DNA of 64,000 nt from Ridgeia piscesae (taxonomy: Eukaryota > Annelida > Polychaeta > Sabellida > Siboglinidae). The notes below the pieces were generated by a model. The model did no database searches. It was not told the DNA's origin and saw nothing but the letters and a program-made list of their open reading frames with translations. Positions 12,238 through 23,839 of this stretch are shown here, piece by piece. Every line of letters begins with the position of its first letter. The stretch's first letter is position 1. The stretch lies in the NCBI GenBank assembly GCA_025642075.2, contig JAODUO010000135.1, forward strand, positions 256,001 to 320,000, in the 5' to 3' direction. A program made the position numbers and the translations under genes.

Positions 12238-13188
12238 AGCCCGCGGCAGTGATAGTGCTTGTGTTGTTGTTTCAGGTTGCAGTATTTTATATCTGTTTAT
12301 ATCATCGTAAATGCAACAATTTTACCTACACATTTGTCACTGGATGTACACAGGAATTGTGTACAAGTGGCTGCTTCATACCATCGAAGTGCACGCATTT
12401 CATTTTACTTTGAATGCTGTTATAACCATGTAACATCTAATGTATTTTTTCCATACTATTTCCCATCTGTGCACAATATGTATATGTGCCAGCGGTTGAG
12501 TAGTGACTGTAATAGTGTACTTTTTGTGTGTGTAAAAGTACAACATTAATGTGTGTTGAACCCATAAAAACGACTATTTTATAAACATGACCTCCTGTTG
12601 CTATGTTCCATTCCCAAGGCATCTGGACAGTTAGAAGAGTTGGTGGGTGTAGTGAAGTTAGAATTATATACACAGGTCGGTTATACATAAAGGTGGAGGG
12701 GATTTCAAAATGTATGGTCAAGGTTTCATTTATATGGATATTTATTATTTATATGTAACATAGAGTAATTAAGAAATTAGATCAACCATAACATATTACT
12801 ATGTAGTTTTATATTTATTCTCTAACCTCTCTGATGTGAATGTTCACGTGCTATTTACACATACAGTTCCACTCCCTTGGAAGAAAGATTCAAATTGACT
12901 GAAACATAATTGTCAAAACATTTCATACCTGACAAACATTACTTTGTAGATATAAAAAGGACGATTAAACGCATACAACAGTGCCACATTGTTGTGTGAT
13001 AAAGCCTTAGTAACAGGAATTGACAAAATGATGACTCACAGTTTCGTGCATATGCACGGTTTCAGAAATTTGTCACCAGATGGTTTAAGTCAAGTTATTA
13101 AAATTCATATTCATAATATGTGCTGTCACTTCGCATTCACAACATCTTTCACTTTAGATGTGTTCATCTCTTTCTTTTCAGGTATATT
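12238..13188. other. Intergenic, no gene recognised
   Basis: AT-rich DNA with short chance frames. Nothing recognisable. Confidence 0.4.
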
Positions 13189-13190
13189 CT

Positions 13191-13262
<72 letters not shown>

Positions 13263-13495
13263 ACCAACATTCATAAGCTATCTATCTCTCTGTCTCATTC
13301 GCTGGCTCTCTCCCTCTCTCTTCAGCCACGTTCACCGTCACTCTTCAGACATGTACACTACCCCCCTCTCTTTCTTTCGATCTCTCGCTCACCCCCCTCT
13401 CTCTCTCTCTCTCTTTCTCCCCCCTCTCTCTCTCTCTCTTCAGCCACGCTCACCTATTTTACTCTCGTTGTGGACACCACCTCTCTCTATCTCCC
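13189..13495. repeat. (CT)n microsatellite with degenerate pyrimidine tail
   Basis: A pure (TC)n tract from about 13194 to 13261 is followed by a degenerate CT-rich stretch to about 13495 containing (CTCT)n and repeated 'TTCAGCCACG' segments. Ser/Leu-rich open frames are artefacts. Confidence 0.92.
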
Positions 13496-15640
13496 ACTGT
13501 ATGTTTTATGTGCCCCCAACCAATCATGATATTTCGGATTGAAGTCTCAATTTTTCTAATAGCAGCAGTCTGAAACATGAGGTTTCTTCAACACATGGTC
13601 CACCACTGGGGTATGGGTCTTACTTATCCCCTTCACTACTTGCTACTGCAGTACTCAACATATTCTACGCTAACCTCAACAAGCTATGACTGTTGTACTT
13701 AACTTGATGACCTGGCAGAACTCTGACGCTGGCCGTATGATGCTGCCAGCGAGAAACATGTTATCTGCCTTTTTGTACAGCCCACTTGTAGGTCTTACGT
13801 CCTATTTGTGTCAGTTGGATATTAATCCCTCTTTGTTTGGCAACCAAGATGCACAACGTTTATGACGAAATAATTAATATTCCTTCTTAAACACAGTTTG
13901 ACAATAGTTCAATGCAAACCAGCTGAACTTATGAAATGGAATCAATGTGTGTGCACACAACATGTAGTTTTTGCATAAGGAACACCAGCAGTGTATGAAC
14001 CTGTCACACACAACACTGAACCGAAATTATCCTAAACTGTGCAAGTGTACAAAATGGTTTGAAGAAACATTTGACAGTGCTTTTGCGTTAAAATACAGTA
14101 TTCTAACTGCAATTAATCACAACTGTATTTTGTGTTGTTGGAAAATGAATATACATGATCTGACAGGAATACATAAGTATTAGTACAAGATCTGAGAAAG
14201 CGTGCACAAACTCATTTTTATGTACAAGACTGCTGAATGTGGTTTTGAATTGTTCATATTACGTCACTATGGCTGCCCAACACCCAATTTCAAAGATTGT
14301 TTTTGCCAGAAAAAATACAAAACGAGTATAACTGTTTCATACAAGCATGATGATTTAGTAGCAGATCATGTTGCATCGTCTAACAATATCCAAAATGTTC
14401 TCAAGTTCGTTATTTTCAATAAATTCTAGTTAGGTGTGCTAGCGTAATTGGGTGTCTATGTGTATGTATGTCTGCGTGTCTGTGTGTGTCTAATAATTAT
14501 AAATGTATACATAATCCTACGCTTTATACAATAAAAAGAAAAATATGTAAGTTCAATGTATGTTCGATATTTTCATTATGTGTCATAATGTGTTTAATAG
14601 TTATTTATACAGGTATTGTGTCACGTGTTGTATACAAGTGTGGTAATGTACGAGATTATACTGACTGGGTAGTAGTATTTGTATTAACTGTGTTTATTAA
14701 TTACTAAGAAAAATATTAATTTAGCATTAATGAATATCTCAAAGAAAAGATTATAACCAAACGTTATACTAGGTAACATAAACATGTGTAAATATAAGCA
14801 AATTCACCTTAACAGGTATCTTAACATTGAGTGACCACAGTTATTTATTCATACATGGAATGTATTATTATTAATATATTATAATTGCATGTATTTACTT
14901 ATTGACGATTGACGACAGTATTTTATTCACATGGTATACATTATTGTAGCTTAGCAATTTACTATGAATAAAATATTTATGATTTATTGCATGCTATTAA
15001 CTCTTTTTCAAGTATAATGCCAACTAAAACAGTTATTTGGATGAGCGCGATATACGAAATATAGAATTGTTATTATTATATAATGAACAAAAATGAACCA
15101 TGAAATATGTCAACAGATATTAAAATAAATATATATTTAAAGACAACATATAATTCCAAGATATATAATTAAGTACGTTGCCCTGTAGTTACACACAATA
15201 CACGTACACGTACACGTATACTAAGGCGTGGACGTTCCATATTTGTAATACAAGAAATAATAATTCAAGCATTTTTGTATCTTTCAATAATATATTTCTA
15301 CGTACATAACTAAAGCTTATCGTGAAACTGAGTTGTTGTGTACGACTAAAACAACAGAAAATATGTTTTAAACATTAAAAGCTGTTAAAACATTTGAATA
15401 GTGATACACCTTACAATTCTTGAAATTAGTTAATAGTTATAAATATACTTTAAAAGTAACAGTCTTGACTTTGAAAGAAAATAGACCGAGAGAGAATCGG
15501 GAAGTGGGAGACACTGGGTACATACCGCCTATAGTACAAGCTAATGTAACTACTAAAGCTCGGCCACCGCAACGGTTGCTCCTCACAACCTTCCCTGGCA
15601 AGGAGGGTTTTACCTGCCCCAAAGCCCGGTGCGCCAAAGC
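13496..15640. other. AT-rich intergenic DNA
   Basis: Strongly AT-rich, especially 14700-15400, with no recognised coding or RNA feature. A short (CACGTA)n run occurs near 15200. Confidence 0.4.
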
Positions 15641-15649
15641 CCGACCCTC

Positions 15650-15905
15650 CAGTTTACTTCCCGGCAGACATGTTCAATCCGACACCATCTCAAATTCTCT
15701 GGGAAACATCCAGCCATATGCAGCAATGCGCGAAAGCTGCTCGTATACATAATACACCACTTGTCTATTGCCAGATACTCATTTATACAGCTGAGTGAAC
15801 TGGAGCAATGTAGAGTAAACAAACTTGCCCAAGGTTTTAACACCGCAGCATAGGATTCGAACCCGGGTCCTCTCAGTTGAACCTGCTGGTCTAAAATGGA
15901 CTAGT
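15650..15905 (-). mobile_element. tRNA-derived SINE, Nin-DC-like tail
   Basis: On the minus strand, 15863 to 15853 reads GGTTCGAATCC, a perfect Pol III B box, preceded by tRNA-like sequence. It is followed by 'TTGGGCAAGTTTGTTTACTC' and a block ending 'CACTCAGCTGTATAAATGAG', which resembles the conserved central domain of Nin-DC SINEs known from molluscs and other lophotrochozoans. The A box is unclear, so the copy is degenerate or 5'-truncated. B box and central block are seen; the superfamily is from memory and the ends are approximate. Confidence 0.7.
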
Positions 15906-16900
15906 GATTTCCAAAACAACATTCGGCGTGTATATAGGTACGACAGACGCCAATAAAAGGATTTCGGGGGGAATTATTTCTAATTTCAAAATATTTGTGA
16001 CCTTATATAGCAAGAGGGAATTATCATTTAGGGGGAAAAGTATCACTCGGCAATCTGTGCTGTGCAGCTCCATTGGGTACATAAGGATTCTGACCACTGT
16101 ACCAAGCAAAGTGGAAAACAATTAAGAACTTGGCATTTCCATTTCTTTGGAACAGTAAACCAGAAGCTTTGAAGAGAATCACTATTAAACACATTTGCGG
16201 ACGGAAGTCTTAATATTATAGATATTAGAATTAAATATATTTATCAAACAACTTCTGCAAATAATTAAAGAGTATAGAGCCAAGTGGACTTTCTTAGCAG
16301 TGTACTGGCTGGGTATACACCTTAAAGAGTATGTAATTCTGCTCCGCGTTTACCCACCTTAAAGTCATGGTGCTGGTTCACGCGCGGATAATCTAGTTGA
16401 AGTGATAAGCCAGCAATCGATGCCTTCGACGACTTTCATTGTAATTTTTATTGTTAGCAACATCAATTCTTTCAAATTAAACCATTACTTAGAAATGTAT
16501 CTATTTAGAACATGTTAAATGCGCTTCTTTGAAGTTTGATCTGGTCGGCGCAACATAATCGGCACATCCCATGATCTTTCGATGGACAGCCACACGTGCA
16601 TGGACATGAGTGTCGCCCGGTACAAAATTACGCAACATGTACCGAAGCGCCAGCGACTGATGTCGCTTCGACCGGCGCAGCAACTTGTCTCTTGTTTCGG
16701 CCGCATCTATTCACACCTCGAAGTGCTGACTCGGGGAATATGATCGGGCAACCGGAACGTGTTTACAAACACGCCGAACGCAGATATAATCATGTGTGCT
16801 ACTATATATGAATACACAGCGCGATGTGTACATATTGAACTTTTCAGATACCTTATATACTCTGCAACTTGACGCATACAGTAGTCCCCTTCTTTTCGAT
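15906..16900. other. Intergenic, no gene recognised
   Basis: No coding pattern or repeat I can name. Confidence 0.4.
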
Positions 16901-16901
<1 letters not shown>

Positions 16902-16979
<78 letters not shown>

Positions 16980-16986
16980 TATATAT
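16902..16986. repeat. (TA)n microsatellite
   Basis: About 36 TA units to near 16974, then two imperfect TATATTAA segments. Confidence 0.95.
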
Positions 16987-17799
16987 TAATTGAATTGTTT
17001 TATCAGTCGTAATGTTCTTATTGTACTTTTTAGCCGCTATGGCTGCCAGAGCTAGAATAAACATTATTATGATTATTAAATCAAGCATGGCAAACGAAAA
17101 CTTAATATATAATTCAGACGGTCATTCACGCACGTATGCTGCAGGTTTTTGTCGTGTGAGGTAAACACATTGTTGAACAACGATACATGTAGTCGTGAGA
17201 TGAAAAATACACGCGAATCTGTGGCGTTAATGGCACATTTAGCGCCACCTATCGAACGATGGAGTGTCAACTGTACGCGGAAAGGTAGCACGAAGCGCCG
17301 TCCTGACTTTCGCCCCCGGAATCTTGAAAATAACTCTTGCTTTGAGCAACAAGCGGCTATGAGCTGTCTGCCGTGGTTGGTTGGTAGGGTCCTGCCTCAC
17401 CTACTGTAGCAGTTCCCTACCTATCTCCTTGTGGGCCTTTGTTACCACTGGTACTGTTACCTGTCACTATATTCTGTAAGGTGAGCTTGAGGTCCTGCTT
17501 GACTTGTACACTATCTTTTAAACGGCTCATGACATGCCCATGGTCACACTTTCATGTTTGGTAATTGTATTTGGGTGTTGATCCTTAGTCACGCGTTCAC
17601 ACGTAATTATACTTGGTGGTTAATACCCTAGTCACAGTTTCACTCTCGTAATTGTAACTGGGTGCTAAAGACAAGTCTGAAGTTGTCACATGCAATTGCC
17701 CCCTTGCCCCTTACCCCCTCCCTTTATGGACGCCCATGCCAATATATATATATGTATGCAGTATAGCTATATTAAGTGGTGTCACCTGGTGGACAGTTT
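16987..17799. other. Intergenic, no gene recognised
   Basis: Near 17560-17670 a loose tandem motif ('TTGG[GT]TGTT', 'AGTCAC', 'GTAATT.TA') repeats at about 50-60 bp. Otherwise nothing is recognised. Confidence 0.4.
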
Positions 17800-18870
17800 G
17801 TGGTCAGATTGTCTCACTAGCCACGAAATCTGCAGTCCATGTTGAGGCGATTCAGTGCAAGTCGACCAGCATAATCGTCTTCCAAAGACTCATGGTAACG
17901 GCAAAACATCACGTAACATGGACTTCAGATGTGTATTATGCAGTCATCCTCCTGGAGTTGTCCTTGAAGACTGGAAATACGGCGCTGTGATTTGAATCCC
18001 TAAGAAAGGGAACTTTGTTGACTATACCTGCGTGGCAACTGGAGGGGAGTGACCGTGTTGTCTGTTCCTGGCAAAATATACTGCCAGATGGTTTTGAACA
18101 GGGTGAGAGAGATGTAGGGAGCTACGCGATGAGCAGGCTGGCTTCGGACCAAAACACTCATGTGCGGAGCAGATTTTAACTCACCGATGCACGCATTATT
18201 GAAACGTGACAAGTTTCTGGGGCCCGTGCATGGCGTTGCAGTTAGCTTCATCGATTTCAGGAAGGCTTTCGACAACATCCACATACATTCCTTATGGAGA
18301 GTAGCCATCTCATATGTAATCTCGGAAATGGTAGTAAGAGCAACTAAGCACATATGACAATTCCCACTGCGGCATAAGTACAGAAGACGACTTCGGTGAC
18401 TGGTTCGAGGTGCTTATACCGGCGTCCTCTTCGAAAGAAAGCGATAAAAGACCATGGTATCTACTGGTTGGACGAAACAAACATGTCACTTTGACTCTGA
18501 TGGGGATATTGCGGCGTTGTCTCATAATACCCATGCATTGACTCCAAGATATTACGGATGCCATTAGTGATAGTAACGCCGCAGGAAAACTTGGTCTGTC
18601 AATCAGCATCACGAAGACAACGAATAATTTATTGGGCGACCACCACCTGAATGAAATCACTGTCTGTGCAATGATTGTTCTCGACTTGTGGTTATATTTG
18701 CATATTATGCCAGAGGGAAAGCCAACACATCCAGTAATTAGATGGTATTAATTAGGAGGTAGTGTGAGAGCAGGGAAGTCCTTGTGTGTTGCTGATTAAG
18801 TCCATACCTGGGAGTGGTGATTGACGTCTTAGCCACCAGCAAACATCTGCACAACATACTGATGACTATG
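17800..18870 (+). pseudogene. Degenerate RTE-like non-LTR reverse transcriptase
   Basis: Stop- and frameshift-broken translation on the plus strand gives, in order: 'DWKYGAVI' and 'IPKKGNFVD' (about 17970-18025), a ruined 'NWRGVT..SVPGKI' block, 'RDEQAGF.PKHSCAEQIL' (about 18120-18180), 'VSFIDFRKAFDNIHIHSLW' (about 18240-18300, palm motif A), 'DIAALSH' (about 18508, remnant of FADDIALLSH), 'KLGLSI..TKT', and a 'YLGVVIDV' block near 18810. This order is that of RTE-type or related ORF2 RTs. Dead copy. Confidence 0.82.
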
Positions 18871-20374
18871 GTTGCCTAGCAAAGCCAATTAATAAGTTCG
18901 ACTGATTAACACTTGCTTAGTTGGAAATATCAAAGTGTTGATGGTAACATGAATATGCTGGCTGAAACATAAAGAAAATGTTACTATTGCATCAAGTGTA
19001 CAGTGAAACAAACATTTTATTTCAGATAAAATTTTGTACAAATTCTGTGTAGACCTTTTACATACAAACAACATATCTACATATATTATCTACATACAAT
19101 AACTAATTTCATGTTATTCCCTAAGTAATGACATACACATATAAACAATATTTCTAGCAGATGGGTAATGGGTATTGTGGAGAGGAATTGGGCATATATA
19201 ATGACATTGTTATTTTGCAGTTTCATTTCACAAATCATCTCTCTTCAACTAGAAAGTAAACCAGTGATCTGCCGAAGTGTTGCTAATAGTAGCCTGACAA
19301 CATAAAATTAAACACATAACAGGTAGTCATTAATTTACCAAATATCTCGCTGGTCCTTAACAACCTGGTTCTCCCACTGGGTGGCCACTGACCTTTTATA
19401 CCTTTGGATGGTTTCATATCACCCCTAGACCCTAATTGCATGCCATGCTCCAGGTTGAATTCCTTCTGTGTCCCCTATCTGCACTTTTTGGCAGATTGTT
19501 TGTCCCCTTATTGTACCACCCACCTAAACCTTGTATGCCCTAATTTTCAATATGACAATCTGCACTTTATCAGCGACATAGAATGCTACCACTTCATCCA
19601 ATTATGTGTCTAACCACTGCTTTATATACATGTGACAACAACTGTATTTCTATGGTGTGTCTGTGAACACACCTGTTAATGGTAGCTTAGGTCAGAGGTG
19701 ACTAGTACACAGGAAACCAGTGAACCTGTTCCATCCTGACAAATACTGCACAAGTAAGTACTAGGAATAGAAAACAATGTGTACATGCCTTTTGTATGTA
19801 ATGCATTATTTAAAACGTTTACTAAATGTAAGCGAATAAAACATTCATGTTAGTCACACACGACAATCACAATATACATATGGAAATGTTAACATAACAC
19901 ATGCACAAAGACATTACTTCACATAACCATCTATGTAAATCTATGTAAACTGGATTAAAACTATATATATTTGGTCATCTCTACTACCATATATAAATGC
20001 AAGTCGCATAGGTAATAGTGATCATTAGTCCAATAACAAAGAAGTTATATTATGCCATGTTAAATATCTTAAGATATCCTTCAGTTCTATCGAATACACA
20101 TATAAGTATGTATTGCAAGATTCTTTTGGCAGTGGAATTGCAGTGCAACAATGCATACGATTTTATTTTTGCCTGATAATAATCAACACTTCACCTGATT
20201 TATACAGTTCTCAATACATTGCCAGTGGAAAGACCATCTATGGAATGTGGCCGCATTTCACTGTTCAACATAACGTAATCTTTTGTAACAGGTCATTTGG
20301 CGTCCCTTCACAGGCTAAACATACATCAAACTGTTGGCTTATTGTCATCACACCACATACTCTACTGCCAAGTA
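18871..20374. other. Intergenic, no gene recognised
   Basis: AT-rich; no recognisable coding sequence. This lies beyond the 3' end of the SETMAR-like gene. I cannot place that gene's polyadenylation site with confidence. Confidence 0.4.
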
Positions 20375-21125
20375 GTAGTCATGCTACCTACATAGTCATC
20401 ATAATGTAGTCATGTCACCTACTCAGCCACCATACTGTAGTCATGTCACTTACTCAGTCATCATACTGTAGTCATGCCACCTACTCAGTCATCATACTGT
20501 AGTCATGTCACCTACTCAGTCATCATACTGTAGTCATGTCACCTACTCAGCCACCATACTGTAGTCATGCCACCTACTCACTCATCATACTGTAGTCATG
20601 TCACCTACTCTGTCATCATACTGTAGTCATGTCACCTACTAAGTCATCATACTGTAGTCATGTCACCTATTCAGCCACCATACTGTAGTCATGCCACCTA
20701 CTCAGTCATCATACTGTAGTCATGTCACCTACTCAGCCACCATACTGTAGTCATGCCACCTACTCACTCATCATACTGTAGTCATGTCACCTACTCTGTC
20801 ATCATACTGTAGTCATGTCACCTACTCAGTCATCATACTGTAGTCATGTCACCTATTCAGCCACCATACTGTAGTCATGCCACCTACTCAGTCATCATAC
20901 TGTAGTCATGTCACCTACTCAGTCATCATACTGTAGTCATGTCACCTACTCAGCCATCATACTGTAGTCATGCCACCTACTCAGTCATCAAACTGTAGTC
21001 ATGTCATCATATTGTAGTCACGTCACCTACTCAGATGTCATACTGTAGTCACGTCACCTACTCAGTCATCATACTGTAGTCACGTCACCTACTCAGTCAT
21101 CATACTGTAATCATGTCACATTCTC
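20375..21125. repeat. 31-bp minisatellite with six-unit higher-order repeat
   Basis: About 24 tandem copies of a 31-bp unit (CATCATACTGTAGTCATGTC plus ACCTACTCAGT). Variant units recur in a fixed order: the block beginning CCACCATACTG at 20551 is repeated from 20737, exactly 186 bp (6 x 31) later, with the same series of variants (CACC start, TCTG, TATT, CACC and so on). A four-unit run beginning with the same variant precedes it at 20427. Confidence 0.95.
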
Positions 21126-21720
21126 CGCTGCTATGTAATAAACATACCACCTACCCTGGGGTACTCAGGCACATAATCTTGTTGGCACGTGGCACACTGT
21201 CAGTATGGCATAAACTATGTTGGCACACAAATAATTTCACCTGTTTTACTGGCATAATATAATCATGCCAGCTACTCCGTTGGCACACTTTAATCATGCC
21301 ACCTTTTCTTGTGACTTATGCCATCTACCCCCTGGTATACTGTGTTGGCATAGTGTAATCATTGCACTTATCCTGTTGTCTGTTGGTACTGTAATCATGC
21401 ACACTCTCTAGTGGCATACTGTATTCATGTCACTCTACTGGTGTACTGCTACTACTGTAATCATGCCACCTTTTTCAGTTGGCATACTGTAACAATGTTA
21501 TATACTTCTTTGGCATCCTGTAATCTAGGTATATTGTACATAATCATGCAAGCCTGTCTGTCAGCATACCATTCACAATACCACCTACTCTACCAGCCTT
21601 ATTCAGGTGTGCCAAATCTCTACTGGCATTCTGTAATAATGATCTAATCATACCATCTACATGGCCTGTAATCATGCCACCAACTGAAGCCCCGTCTCTC
21701 AATAGCTGAAGTAATGTAAT
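21126..21720. repeat. Degenerate flank of the 31-bp minisatellite
   Basis: The motifs 'GTAATCATGCCACC', 'TTGGCATACTGTA' and 'ACCTACTC' keep recurring at irregular 30-60 bp spacing, as expected of an old, decayed end of the array. Confidence 0.7.
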
Positions 21721-22159
21721 TTTGCAGCGATTTTAGAATCTGTATGTATGTCTCATGGGTAAAGGCAACAAGATGAAACTGGCAATGTATGGATAATTAA
21801 TTGCTAGATCACATATTAAACAATCAATAATGAGAACAATTTCAAACATGTCATCGATTTGGAGGGTTTTCTTACATAAAACTGATTTGTGAAACAAATT
21901 TACTGTCTCCCATAAGCTCTTAGTGGTGCAGTGTATCCCAATTCTTGACAATGGCAGTTGCAAAAATACACAGGCCAAGAGCACATCAATGGTATGACTT
22001 CTGTGTGCCTCAACCAACATCCTGATGACTTGAGCCAACGGGGAACTTCCATGAGGAACAAGTAGACTGTTAATGAATCCGTATTTGTCACACATAAAGG
22101 CATCTAACACGTGCGTTTCGCAGTTCGGCACTTTTGGTTTGCTATGGACAACTCAAGCA
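21721..22159 (-). other. Probable 3' UTR of the SETMAR-like gene
   Basis: Immediately downstream (minus strand) of the SET exon stop. A 132-codon frame (21733-22131) is open here but resembles nothing I know and starts within 30 bases of the stop codon of a complete SET protein, so I treat it as untranslated. No clear AATAAA on the minus strand. Confidence 0.45.
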
Positions 22160-22954
22160 TCAATTATCGTAGAGCGTCTCATCGAACGGCAGAAACTGTC
22201 GACAGGTGGTGCTGCCGCAGTGGCATGGTTTGCGGTGAGTTGGTGCGACATGAACGGTGATGTGGTCATTGGTTGCTTTCGCGTCAGGCCGTTGGACAAC
22301 CCCGGAGTAGTCAAAGCACAGCTCGGTACCGGCCGCGATGTCGTCGATGGCGAAGAGACCGAGATGAGGCACATCGTTATTGACTCGCACTGGCACCATG
22401 AACAGGTTGGGTGAACACGAGTGGTTCACAAACCGACCCACATTGCCAATGTACATCGGATCAACGTACGTCGTGATCACGTGATCCTTGCCGTCGGCGG
22501 TGACGTGTTCGCGAAGTGCCAGGATGTAATTGCAGTCGGCATCGGTGAGGTTGGTGGCACGACGACACGCCTCCTCGCGTGTTAACACCTCGCCCGCGTA
22601 CTCGCACACGAAGCTGCCCCGCAACACTGCCTGCAACGTGCGCACCCCGAACCCCTTCGACGGTGTACGGAAGACGGCGAGATCACATGCCACCTCGTGC
22701 TGCACAACGCGGTTCGCGCAGTCGTTGCCACATGTGCATGCGCCGTTGCACTCGTACACCGGGCGCATGGCGTCACTGTACGGGTCGATGTCCACCAGGC
22801 GGTGCTTCTCATCGTATGCTGCACCGAAGCGTCGCATGCACGAGCACGTCGTTGAGTTGCATCCACTCCCTGGTGGTTGGCAGTCGCAACCAGAGAATTG
22901 GTCCTCAAATGACTTCTGTTCCAGATTCGGCCCAGGAATGTTGGAGCGCACGTA
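22160..22954 (-). CDS. SETMAR: SETMAR-like histone-lysine N-methyltransferase, exon 2 (pre-SET, SET, post-SET)
   Basis: Encodes residues 37-300 of a 300-aa nuclear enzyme expected to methylate histone H3 lysine. Pre-SET zinc cluster with all nine Cys: C59, C61, C68, C73, C75, C105, C109, C111, C115. SET domain about 124-254 with SAM-binding KGFGVR (136-141), VCEYAGE, YIGNVGRF, the pseudoknot NHSCSPN (213-219) and ELCFDYSG (Y252). Post-SET CHCGSTTC (C280, C282, C287) followed by 'RQFLPFD', a SETMAR-type ending. The minus-strand acceptor is a strong TTGCCTGTTTCAG just before TAC (22954). The frame is open further upstream to 23026, but that part is pyrimidine tract and minisatellite-side intron. 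The protein stops at 'ETLYDN', with no mariner transposase as in anthropoid primates. All family residues appear intact, so an active enzyme is likely. SUV39/G9a relatives fit less well than SETMAR because of the ending and the 'YIGNVGRF' block. Confidence 0.93.
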   Translation of the reverse strand, partial: YVRSNIPGPNLEQKSFEDQFSGCDCQPPGSGCNSTTCSCMRRFGAAYDEKHRLVDIDPYSDAMRPVYECNGACTCGNDCANRVVQHEVACDLAVFRTPSKGFGVRTLQAVLRGSFVCEYAGEVLTREEACRRATNLTDADCNYILALREHVTADGKDHVITTYVDPMYIGNVGRFVNHSCSPNLFMVPVRVNNDVPHLGLFAIDDIAAGTELCFDYSGVVQRPDAKATNDHITVHVAPTHRKPCHCGSTTCRQFLPFDETLYDN

Positions 22955-23099
22955 CTGAAACAGGCAATCCACACTTACATGAATAGAGTTTGATTTCTGC
23001 GTCAGTATCTGCGTCAAATAACGCAACTATATGTTTGCCTGTTGTTGGGCCACGCATGTACAAACTGCTATATAATTCACTTGTGCTGATGATGTTCGA

Positions 23100-23745
23100 G
23101 GAATTGTTGATAGTGTGAGAAATGGCATCATAGGCCTTGGTAGTGTGAGAAATGGCATCATAGGCCTTGATAGTGTGAGAAATGGCATCATAGGCCTTGG
23201 TAGTGTGAGAAATGGCATCATAGGCCTTGGTAGTGTGAGAAATAGCATCACAGGCCTTGATAGTGTGAGAAATGTCATCATAGACCTTGATAGTGTGAGA
23301 AATGACATCATAGGCCTTGGTAGTATGAGAAATAGCATCATAGGCCTTGATAGTGTGAGAAATGACATCATAGACCTTGATAGTGTGAGAAATGACATCA
23401 TAGGCCTTGGTAGTGTGAGAAATGGCATCATAGGCCTTGACAGTGTGAGAAATGACATCATAGGCCTTGATAGTGTGAGAAATGACATCATAGGCAATGA
23501 TATTGTGAGAAATGACATCATAGGCCTTGATAGTGTGAGAAATGACATCATAGACAATGATATTGTGAGAAATGACATCATAGGCCTTGACAGTGTGAGA
23601 AATGACATCATAGGCCTTGACAGTGTGAGAAATGACATCATAGGCCTTGGTAGTGTGAGAAATAGCATCATAGGCCTTGATAGTGTGAGAAATGACATCA
23701 TAGGCAATGATATTGTGAGAAATTACATCATAGGCCAAGTCTTTG
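23100..23745. repeat. 30-bp minisatellite, about 21 copies
   Basis: Unit CATAGGCCTTGATAGTGTGA plus GAAATGACAT, repeating with no length change over 640 bp. Variants are GGCATC, AGCATC, CCTTGG and a CAATGATATT form. Because 30 is a multiple of 3, several frames stay open on both strands; these are repeat artefacts. It begins about 150 bp from the SETMAR-like exon 2 acceptor, inside the intron. Confidence 0.96.
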
Positions 23746-23839
23746 ATTACAGACAGAAGGAATGGAAGTTTGGCAGAATTTGACAACTCAGTACTTCAGC
23801 TATTAAAAGTATTCGATTCATGGACTGAAACACTGGATA

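Noticed and set aside
13120..13542. Ser/Leu-rich frames of 95-140 codons
   Set aside because: Translation of the CT repeat and its degenerate tail.
12989..14707. Short frames between 12.9 and 14.7 kb as small secreted proteins
   Set aside because: Ordinary chance frames in AT-rich DNA, with no signal peptide plus cysteine pattern.
22530..22986. Plus-strand frames of 135-142 codons opposite the SET exon
   Set aside because: Shadows of the real minus-strand exon; arginine/proline-rich low-information translation.
23027..23786. Long repeat frames (up to 293 codons) across the 30-bp minisatellite
   Set aside because: The unit length is a multiple of 3, which keeps frames open by itself; the position is intronic and no flanking coding exon fits.
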